Assembly: GCA_903904275.1 (NCBI GenBank)
Contig: CAIVBX010000347.1
Span: 1 to 9,863, forward strand
Source of the DNA: an uncultured Pseudomonadota bacterium
GTDB taxonomy: Bacteria > Pseudomonadota > Gammaproteobacteria > Methylococcales > Methylomonadaceae
Length of the DNA stretch: 9,863 bases
Direction: 5' to 3'
The notes beneath the pieces are model-generated. The model was not told the origin of the DNA. It did not search any database and was given only the letters and a program-made list of their open reading frames with translations. Both the position numbers and the translations under genes were made by a program. This document shows positions 1 through 5,029 of this stretch, one piece after another; the stretch's first letter is position 1, and the number at the start of each line of letters is the position of its first letter.

Positions 1-246
1 CCACAAAAAAACGCTCGGCTCGTTCATAAATAAAGCTATCTGGATTCAGTTCAACCTCTTTTTTTAACGCATCCATGTCAATTTTTTGTGCGGCTTTATT
101 ACGTTTGAATATCGGGTTTGGATTGTTTTTCCAACGTGAAATACTCACTTTCCCTACTGCGAAATGTTTTGCGCCTTATTCTATTGTTAGTCCTTCTTTT
201 TCCATGATTGAAAGAAGTTTTTTCTAAATTGAGCTGGGTATGCCAT
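1..246 (-). pseudogene. IS630-type transposase N-terminal (helix-turn-helix) fragment, decayed and cut by the window edge
   Basis: Read on the minus strand from an ATG at 246-244, the start gives MAYPAQFRK. The frame then shifts within an A-run (about 219-224), where one missing A would restore it. The new frame gives LSIMEKEGLTIE, a TAA stop (178-176), then GAKHFAVGKVSISRW, NNPNPIFKRNKAAQKI and further residues up to base 1 without another stop. This order (a recruiting segment, an A-K-H-F-x-V helix-turn-helix, then a basic N-P-x-P-x-x-K-R-N linker) resembles the DNA-binding N-terminus of IS630/Tc1-like transposases. TAA sits where the family usually has a residue such as Gln (CAA), so one substitution plus one deletion explain both lesions. 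The catalytic DDE part would lie beyond the left edge. The gene cannot make a full-length product as written. The family call is from memory of the family pattern; decay is seen directly. Confidence 0.68.
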
Positions 247-266
247 ACGGAATTCCAAATACTATT

Positions 267-312
267 GATATAGCTATATTATCACTCCAAATTATGATGC
301 GTTAGCTATATC
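267..312. repeat. 10-bp inverted repeat at the boundary of the IS remnant and the Ig-domain gene
   Basis: GATATAGCTA (267-276) and TAGCTATATC (303-312) are perfect inverted copies 26 bp apart. Because the core TATAGCTATA is itself palindromic, the arms also form a direct repeat, TAGCTATAT at 271-279 and 303-311. The right arm lies inside codons that still read as protein. It may therefore be coincidence in AT-rich sequence rather than an IS end. The left arm sits close to where the Ig-domain reading frame opens. Confidence 0.35.
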
Positions 313-748
313 TGCTCCTGCGAGTCTAAATGGTTCTTTGAGCGGAAGTACTGTAACTCTTACTGGTACACCTACTGTAAGTGGAACTTTCTCTATTGGC
401 ATATCAGTTGTTGATGCAAATGGTAAAGCATTCGCTATAACTGCTGCTCTTACCATTGCACTGGTGGGTTCAAAAAGTTACGGTGGTATTCAAGGTAATG
501 CAACGGCGGCATCTGGTACAAGTGTGACGATTAAAGGCGTTGTTGTTAATGTATCAGCATGTACATCAATTATCTGGGAAGGTAATTGGGGTGGTTTAAC
601 TAAAGCAATATAAGTTCAAGTTCAGAAAGGTTATATGCTTAACGGTGTTATTACAGCAACATCGTTGACAGTTGACAACGGTATAACTAAAATGAAAAAA
701 TCTCCTCTCTTCGTTAAAAGTAATAATCAACAAGCTGTGATTATCTAA
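269..748 (+). pseudogene. Putative Ig-like (He_PIG-type) domain protein, 5'-truncated with an in-frame stop
   Basis: The frame opens at 269 directly after a TGA (266-268). It reads YSYIITPNYDALAISAP, then a strand-rich segment with GSLSGSTVTLTGTPTVSGTF and a V-V-D-A-N-G-K-A-F turn, the S/T-G-T-P-T-x-x-G-T-[FY]-x-[FI] pattern of putative Ig (He_PIG) domains. A second segment follows, rich in GTSVTIKGVVVNVS, resembling small beta domains that often end cell-surface proteins. A TAA at 611-613 stops it, yet the same frame continues with VQVQKGYMLNGVITATSLTV to a TAA at 746-748 inside a terminator hairpin. Continuity on both sides suggests a nonsense mutation. No start codon, signal peptide or ribosome site exists at the 5' end; the only early initiator is a TTG at 338 in the middle of the domain. 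The N-terminus was probably lost next to the IS630 remnant. Function is unknown; an extracellular role is inferred from the domain type. Confidence 0.6.
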
Positions 749-762
749 TCATGGCTTGTTTT
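729..762 (+). terminator. Rho-independent terminator overlapping the end of the Ig-domain pseudogene
   Basis: AACAAGCTGTGATTA (729-743) pairs with TAATCATGGCTTGTT (746-760), giving 15 pairs with two G-T wobbles and a minimal 2-nt gap. The stem runs directly into TTTT (759-762). The distal stop codon of the Ig-domain frame lies inside the right arm, as expected when a gene and its terminator are tightly packed. This supports the view that translation once continued to 748. Confidence 0.65.
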
Positions 763-1048
763 AGGGTGAGTTTAAACAAACGACACAAGTTTCATAGCGT
801 GACAATCAAAAACTATATTCCCGCCGCGTTGCAAGGTTTGGGCATCACGTTTATTACAGCGGATTTGATGTCTTTTTGATTAACTTGGCATCATCAAGAA
901 AGTATTCATCGTTTAACGTTTTTCAAATTCATTTCATCTAGCTGCGAACGTACCGAAACATATATGTTTTTTTAACATTATTCATAGCAATCCATATAAA
1001 ACTGTAATCTATAATATGTAAGAAAAATAGCATTCAAAATCAATGTGG
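763..1048. other. About 290 bp without a convincing gene
   Basis: No frame on either strand holds a credible protein. Only very short open stretches occur, for example a 26-codon plus-strand frame from a GTG at 799 to a TGA at 877-879, without a ribosome site. A perfect 14-bp palindrome AAACATATATGTTT lies at 956-969 and runs into T residues. With the pseudogenes to the left, the stretch looks like intergenic or eroded accessory DNA. Confidence 0.5.
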
Positions 1049-1077
1049 TTGAAAAAATTTACCTATTCAACTAAAAT
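1048..1077 (+). promoter_or_regulatory. Predicted sigma70 promoter with an overlapping inverted repeat, upstream of the nuclease
   Basis: TTGAAA (1049-1054) and TAAAAT (1072-1077) are separated by exactly 17 bp and each differs from consensus at one position. An inverted repeat, GTTGAA (1048-1053) and TTCAAC (1066-1071) with a 12-bp centre, covers the -35 and the spacer, a position suited to a repressor operator. Transcription would begin near 1084, so the leader would contain the hairpin at 1101-1137. The promoter is a prediction from consensus; the operator is inference. Confidence 0.5.
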
Positions 1078-1100
1078 TTTGACCATTCGTCACTAAACGC

Positions 1101-1137
1101 AAAAAACCGTTGAATCTTAGGATTTAGCGGTTTTTTT
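1101..1137. terminator. Strong terminator-like hairpin in the nuclease leader, bidirectional in form
   Basis: AAAAAACCGTTGAATC (1101-1116) pairs with GATTTAGCGGTTTTTT (1121-1136) across a TTAG loop: 16 pairs including two G-T wobbles. A T-run follows on the plus strand, and the A-run gives a U-tail on the minus strand. It lies only 26 bp before the nuclease ATG and downstream of the predicted promoter at 1048-1077. It could terminate an older upstream unit, stop minus-strand read-through from hypD, or attenuate the nuclease. Confidence 0.7.
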
Positions 1138-1163
1138 ATGTAATCATTTTTTAATTTGTGAGC

Positions 1164-2048
1164 ATGAATAAAGCATTTCAATTTTTTATAACTGTTTTTC
1201 GGTTAATTCAACATTATCCGCGTGTCATTATGCCAATTTTGACACTCATTTTATGCGGTTATAGTTATGAAATTTTCGTTGCACGACCTGCTCTAATGTA
1301 TCAAGGTGAGCCAAAAGTAATTTCAACATTTAATACAAATACCTGGTTTCGAGTGTTAAGAAATAATGGTTTTATTGTTGGCTATTCTGATTTACGCGGT
1401 AATCCACTTTGGGTGGAATATGCTTTAACGCCGATTTCTGATAATGCTCCTCGCTTAAAACGTCCCGCGCGATTTCAAACAGATTGGCGCAGTTTAAATC
1501 GCGTTAGTCATGATGATTACACTAAAAGTGGTTTTGACCGTGGACATAATGCGCCTAATCACGCAATGAGTACCATTTATGGAAAATACGGGCAAGCTGA
1601 TAGTTTTTTAATGACGAATATCAGTCCACAACGTCCAAAATTAAATCAACAAATTTGGCAACGATTAGAAGAAGCAGAGCTTTCATTTTTTGCAAAAAAC
1701 TTTGGCAAAGTTTGGGTGATTACAGGACCTATTTTTGGTGAAAAACCTGAACAATTGAAATCTACATCATGGCACATTGATATTCCAAAAGCGTTTTATA
1801 AAATTTACGTTACCGAAGAAACCGATGCAAAACCCGCTTTTGCTTTAGCGTTTATTATTCCGCAAACCGTCACAGGCAAAGAATCATTAACACAATTTAT
1901 TACAACGATTGATACCGTTGAAGCACAAACGGGATTGGATTTTTTAAGTGATTTTGAAGACAAAACAGAAAATCATTTAGAAGGCACAATCGAAACTGCG
2001 CCTTGGAATTTGAATGCCGTTAATAAAATTTCAAATCGTTATCCTTGA
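1164..2048 (+). CDS. Membrane-anchored DNA/RNA non-specific endonuclease (NUC family)
   Basis: A 294-residue protein counted from the ATG at 1164; a GTG six bases earlier (1158) is an equally open alternative, and neither has a good ribosome site. The N-terminus has basic residues, then a hydrophobic segment at about 21-38 (VIMPILTLILCGYSYEIF). This predicts an N-in anchor with the enzyme outside the cytoplasm, or an uncleaved or poorly defined signal. The catalytic domain spans about 70-285. Key residues of the Serratia nuclease type are all present: DRGH at 125-128 with the general-base His128, the TNISPQ segment at 151-156, and LNQQIWQRLE at 160-169 supplying the metal-ligand Asn161 and Glu169. 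It should cleave DNA and RNA with a divalent metal. No immunity protein is adjacent, which fits an exported scavenging or defensive enzyme rather than a cytoplasmic one. Its stop overlaps the convergent hypD stop. Confidence 0.88.
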   Translation: MNKAFQFFITVFRLIQHYPRVIMPILTLILCGYSYEIFVARPALMYQGEPKVISTFNTNTWFRVLRNNGFIVGYSDLRGNPLWVEYALTPISDNAPRLKRPARFQTDWRSLNRVSHDDYTKSGFDRGHNAPNHAMSTIYGKYGQADSFLMTNISPQRPKLNQQIWQRLEEAELSFFAKNFGKVWVITGPIFGEKPEQLKSTSWHIDIPKAFYKIYVTEETDAKPAFALAFIIPQTVTGKESLTQFITTIDTVEAQTGLDFLSDFEDKTENHLEGTIETAPWNLNAVNKISNRYP

Positions 2049-2064
2049 TTTTGACGATAACGAT
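2035..2064. repeat. Inverted repeat at the overlapping 3' ends of the nuclease gene and hypD
   Basis: ATCGTTATC (2035-2043) and GATAACGAT (2056-2064) are perfect inverted copies with a 12-bp centre. They cover the region where the two convergent stop codons (2039-2041 on the minus strand, 2046-2048 on the plus strand) overlap. There is no T-run on either side, so it is not a classical terminator. Part of it encodes the YRYR end of HypD, so it may be a codon coincidence. Confidence 0.4.
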
Positions 2065-3130
2065 AATATGCCGCACACGCGCCTTCTGATGAAACCATTG
2101 TTGCGCCAAGCGGATGTTCTGGCGTGCAATTTTTTCCAAATTCAGCGCATTGCGCGGGTTTTATTAAACCTTGCAACACATCACCACTTTTACATTCAAT
2201 CGGTTCTAACGTGTTGATTTCACCAACTGAAAAACGATTTTCTGCATTCCAATTCGCATAATTTGAATTTAACGCAAGTCCGCTATTTTCAATTTCACCT
2301 AAACCGCGCCAATTCCGATTTACGACATCAAAAACATTTTTAATTAAATTTTGTGCAGGTAAATTCCCCGCTTCTTTGACAACGCGCGTGTATTGATTTT
2401 CAACGTCAAAACGTTTTTCTTCGAGTTGTTTCACGCACAAATAAATGCCTTGCAAAATATCAACAGGTTCAAAACCTGTCACGACAATCGGCATTTTGTA
2501 TTTTTCAGAAATCGGCGTGTATTCGTGAAATCCCATGATTGAACAAACATGACCTGCGCCTAAAAAACCTTGGACGCGATGATTTTCTGTTGAAAGTAAC
2601 GCTTCCATCACAGGCGGCACGCGAACATGACAAATTAACAACGAGAAATTTTTAAGGTGTTTTAATTTTGCTTGATAAGCTGCTAATGCGGTAGTTGGTG
2701 CTGTGGTTTCAAATCCGACACCAAAAAAAATCACTTCTTTATCAGGCGATTGTTCGGCAATCGTTAGCGCGTCAAGTGGTGAATACACAATCCGAATATC
2801 TGCGCCTTGGGCTTTTAAACTGAGTAAATCTTGATGCGAACTCGGCACGCGCAACATATCGCCAAATGAACAAAAAATCACATTTGGTTGTGCGGCAATG
2901 GCTAAGGCTTTATCAATATATGCCAACGGCGTGACGCAAACAGGGCAACCAGGACCGTGAATTAGCTCAATTTCATCGGCTAATAATTGGTCGATGCCAT
3001 ATTTAATAATGCTGTGTGTTTGACCGCCACACACTTCCATAATTCGCCATTTTTGTGTTGTGAGCGATTTAATTGCGCTGACTAAATCTTTAGCCAGTTG
3101 TGGATTTCGGAAGGCTTGCGTGTAATTCAT
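2039..3130 (-). CDS. hypD: NiFe-hydrogenase maturation protein HypD
   Basis: A 363-residue protein of normal length for HypD, the iron-sulfur protein that with HypC builds the Fe(CN)2CO group of NiFe hydrogenases in the cytoplasm. Diagnostic segments appear in order: EVCGGQTHSI with Cys34, GPGCPVCVTP with Cys62 and Cys65, CSFGDMLRVPSS, GFETTAPTTALAAY, CHVRVPPVMEALL, and a C-terminal region with Cys313, Cys328, Cys335 and Cys352 that should hold the 4Fe-4S cluster (CTPEHPLGATMVSSEGACAA). All expected cysteines are intact, so the protein looks functional. Its ATG overlaps the hypC stop (ATGA, 4 nt), indicating translational coupling. Usually hypE follows hypD; here the next gene is the convergent nuclease, and the two coding regions overlap by 10 bp at their ends. 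Confidence 0.96.
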   Translation of the reverse strand: MNYTQAFRNPQLAKDLVSAIKSLTTQKWRIMEVCGGQTHSIIKYGIDQLLADEIELIHGPGCPVCVTPLAYIDKALAIAAQPNVIFCSFGDMLRVPSSHQDLLSLKAQGADIRIVYSPLDALTIAEQSPDKEVIFFGVGFETTAPTTALAAYQAKLKHLKNFSLLICHVRVPPVMEALLSTENHRVQGFLGAGHVCSIMGFHEYTPISEKYKMPIVVTGFEPVDILQGIYLCVKQLEEKRFDVENQYTRVVKEAGNLPAQNLIKNVFDVVNRNWRGLGEIENSGLALNSNYANWNAENRFSVGEINTLEPIECKSGDVLQGLIKPAQCAEFGKNCTPEHPLGATMVSSEGACAAYYRYRQNQG

Positions 3131-3372
3131 AATGTTTTTTCAAATTCGGCTAAATCGTGAAAGGCTTGCAAACTCGCTAAGGCTTCATCTTCATCTAAAA
3201 TCGACAGCGCAAATCCCGCATGAACAATCACATAATCGCCCACATTTGCTTCAGGAACATAAGCCAAACTAATTTCTTTCTGAACGCCTGAAAAATCCAC
3301 ATTTCCCGTGCGGAGCAAATCGTCTGCACACGCATTTAAACTGACAATTTTGGCAGGAACAGCTAGACACAT
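3127..3372 (-). CDS. hypC: Hydrogenase assembly chaperone HypC/HybG family
   Basis: An 81-residue protein beginning MCLAVPAKI, the family signature in which Cys2 becomes the N-terminal residue after Met removal and binds the Fe(CN)2CO unit carried with HypD. It also has the second family motif, GDYVIVHAGFALSILD, about 45-60. The length is normal for the family. An AGAGG ribosome site lies 6 nt before the ATG (mRNA AAGAGGTTGTTATG), the clearest one in this gene cluster. The gene sits 45 bp downstream of ubiC and shares a 4-nt ATGA overlap with hypD, so co-expression with hypD is near certain. HypC and its paralogue HybG cannot be told apart here; HypC is used because of the hypD partner. Confidence 0.95.
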   Translation of the reverse strand: MCLAVPAKIVSLNACADDLLRTGNVDFSGVQKEISLAYVPEANVGDYVIVHAGFALSILDEDEALASLQAFHDLAEFEKTL

Positions 3373-3417
3373 AACAACCTCTTTTAAGATGAATTCTGGT
3401 ATTTTCGGTTTTGAAAA

Positions 3418-3951
3418 TCATAAATACAAACTTGGTAAAAAAAACTCACTGACTAATAATGACTGATTACAAATACTGTATTTTGTTCTTCTTCCCCATA
3501 AGGCTGTTGATATTTCAAATTTTTTTGTCCAAAAATCAGTGGGGATTTGACTAATTCCAGCAAATTCGCGCTTCAAACTGGGCGCTGAAAACAAAATTTC
3601 TCCTAATGGACGTGACCCTAATTGAGCTAAATTTTCGTGTGTCATTTTTAAGGTTTTATTTGGAATTACTGTTCTTGCCAAAATTAACGGCGTTTGATTC
3701 GATAGTAAAATAACTTCTCTAACCCACGCATACTGTGATTCTGGTAAATTTAAAATTTTTTTTTCGGTTAAAAATGGCGTTTGACGTTTTTCAAATAAAA
3801 CCTGTATGTGAACATTTTCAAATTGATTTCGTAGGCGTTGCGTTAGCGATGTAGATTCATAAAGCCACGATTGCAATTCGAGCGGCAAATTTTTTCGCTG
3901 AAAATAGGGCGTAATCCATTTTGGTTCAAATTGAAATAAGCGGCTTTTCAT
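3418..3951 (-). CDS. ubiC: Chorismate--pyruvate lyase (4-hydroxybenzoate synthase)
   Basis: A 177-residue cytoplasmic enzyme that converts chorismate to 4-hydroxybenzoate plus pyruvate, the first step of ubiquinone synthesis. Landmarks match the E. coli enzyme: WLYESTSLTQRLR near 29-41, YAWVREVILL with Arg78, LARTVIP at 91-97, LGSRPLGEILFS with Leu116, LWGRRTKYSI at 151-160, and LLVSEFFLP with Glu169. Arg78, Leu116 and Glu169 correspond to the substrate-contacting Arg76, Leu114 and Glu155 of E. coli UbiC. The frame is also open to a TTG at 3969, but the ATG at 3951 gives the family-like N-terminus. From that ATG the gene overlaps rluC by 26 nt with no obvious ribosome site, so it probably depends on ribosomes finishing rluC. 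ubiA, the usual partner, is not in the window. Confidence 0.9.
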   Translation of the reverse strand: MKSRLFQFEPKWITPYFQRKNLPLELQSWLYESTSLTQRLRNQFENVHIQVLFEKRQTPFLTEKKILNLPESQYAWVREVILLSNQTPLILARTVIPNKTLKMTHENLAQLGSRPLGEILFSAPSLKREFAGISQIPTDFWTKKFEISTALWGRRTKYSICNQSLLVSEFFLPSLYL

Positions 3952-4924
3952 TTTGTAATAAAAATTCAAGTTGTGGCGGTAACGGAGCGTTAATTTTCAT
4001 GATCTCTCCTGTTGTTGGATGTGAAAAAGACAACGTTTTTGCATGTAAAAACATACGTTTATAGCCTTTTTGTTTGAATACCAAATTTATATCATCACGT
4101 CCATAACGTTCATCACCAATAATCGGATGCCCTAAATGCAAAGCATGAACACGAATTTGATGTGTGCGTCCTGTTTTCGGCGCAGCTTCAACAAGTGTCG
4201 CGTATTCAAAAGTCGTTAAGCGTGTAAAAACGGTTTCAGCTTCTTTTCCCGCAACGTTAATTGTCACCATGCGTTCACCACCTTTTGCGACATTTTTTAA
4301 CAGCGGTGCGTTGACGACTAATTTTTTCTTTTTCCATTGTCCAGTAAGTAACGCTAAATACGTTTTTTTGACCAAATTTTCGCGGAAAATGGCATGAAAA
4401 GCGCGTAACGCACTGCGTTTTTTAGCAATCACCAAACAGCCTGATGTATCTTTATCTAATCGGTGAACAAGTTCTAAAAAATGCGCTTCAGGTCTTAATA
4501 ATCGTAAGCCTTCGATAATGCCAGATGTCACGCCTGTTCCACCATGAACAGCAAATCCAGCAGGTTTGTTCACAATTAAAAAACCATCGTCTTCGTATAA
4601 AATACTGTGTTGTAAGGCTTCCTTTAAATTGGAGGGAACGAATACCTCTTCACTACGTTCAGCAATCCTAATTGGCGGGATTCGGACAATATCGCCTGTC
4701 GATAATCTGTGATTAACATCGACACGTCCTTTATTCACACGCACTTCACCTTTCCGAATGATGCGATAAATACGAGTTTTTGGTACGCCTTTTAAGCGTG
4801 TAATTAGAAAATTATCTAAGCGTTGATCATGATTTTCATCAGTAATTTCAATTTGTTCAACTTTAGTTGGAAGTAAATTGGGGGCTGTTGTCATTTGGTT
4901 TTGAATGTTTAGAATTTTTTTCAT
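3926..4924 (-). CDS. rluC: 23S rRNA pseudouridine synthase RluC
   Basis: A 332-residue protein of the RluA pseudouridine synthase family. RluC of E. coli modifies U955, U2504 and U2580 of 23S rRNA. An S4 RNA-binding domain lies at about 34-95 (QRLDNFL, LKGVPKTRIYRIIRKGEVRVN, DIVRIPPIRIAER). The catalytic domain follows with NKPAGFAVHGGTG at 119-131, the HRLDKDTSG motif with catalytic Asp157, KKTYLALLTGQW, and GRTHQIRVHALHLGHPIIGD. The S4 sequence and the VHGGTGVTSGIIEGLR segment favour RluC over RluA or RluD. An internal ATG at 4894 (residue 11) would give a length closer to E. coli; neither start has a clear ribosome site, so the start is uncertain. It heads the rluC-ubiC-hypC-hypD cluster and is divergent from guaB (105 bp apart). 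Confidence 0.93.
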   Translation of the reverse strand: MKKILNIQNQMTTAPNLLPTKVEQIEITDENHDQRLDNFLITRLKGVPKTRIYRIIRKGEVRVNKGRVDVNHRLSTGDIVRIPPIRIAERSEEVFVPSNLKEALQHSILYEDDGFLIVNKPAGFAVHGGTGVTSGIIEGLRLLRPEAHFLELVHRLDKDTSGCLVIAKKRSALRAFHAIFRENLVKKTYLALLTGQWKKKKLVVNAPLLKNVAKGGERMVTINVAGKEAETVFTRLTTFEYATLVEAAPKTGRTHQIRVHALHLGHPIIGDERYGRDDINLVFKQKGYKRMFLHAKTLSFSHPTTGEIMKINAPLPPQLEFLLQNEKPLISI

Positions 4925-4939
4925 GTCGTAATTTTACAC

Positions 4940-4968
4940 ATAAAAATCCTGATTTGTTGCGATGTAAA
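4940..4968 (-). promoter_or_regulatory. Possible promoter for the rluC-ubiC-hypCD cluster
   Basis: On the minus strand TTTACA (4968-4963) and TTTTAT (4945-4940) are 17 bp apart; they match consensus at 5 and 4 positions. The start of transcription would be only about 10 nt before the rluC ATG, so a very short leader or use of the internal ATG at 4894 is implied. This is a weak consensus call; no other promoter is evident in the intergenic region for this direction. Confidence 0.3.
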
Positions 4969-4987
4969 AAGTTTTATATGGTTCAGG

Positions 4988-4993
4988 TATAAT
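4988..4993 (+). promoter_or_regulatory. Predicted -10 element of guaB
   Basis: A perfect TATAAT at 4988-4993 lies 36 bp before the guaB ATG, so transcription should start near 5000. No convincing -35 box is found at 16-18 bp upstream (the region is A-rich, GTAAAAAG), so an activator or an A-tract UP-like element may help. A weak ribosome site (TTAGG) lies about 10 nt before the ATG. Confidence 0.45.
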
Positions 4994-5029
4994 GGCGCGT
5001 TATTTCATTAACAAAGTTAGGTTGAAGTT

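Noticed and set aside
799..879. 26-codon frame from a GTG, with a hydrophobic N-terminal look (YIPAALQGLGITF)
   Set aside because: It faintly resembles the start of NuoI-type proteins but is too short, has no ribosome site and no neighbour of complex I.
1..1163. Toxin-antitoxin or defence island at the left end
   Set aside because: Only remnants of a transposase and a surface-type domain are visible; no partner gene pair or defence domain is present.
1242..1260. Lipobox in the nuclease N-terminus (LILC)
   Set aside because: The residue before the Cys is Leu, not Gly, Ala or Ser, so lipoprotein processing is unlikely.
2014..2217. 67-codon plus-strand frame across the nuclease and hypD ends
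   Set aside because: It is the antisense of the conserved cysteine-rich C-terminus of HypD and has no family features of its own.
4164..4397. 77-codon plus-strand frame inside rluC
   Set aside because: It is antisense to the conserved catalytic domain of RluC, low in complexity and without a ribosome site.
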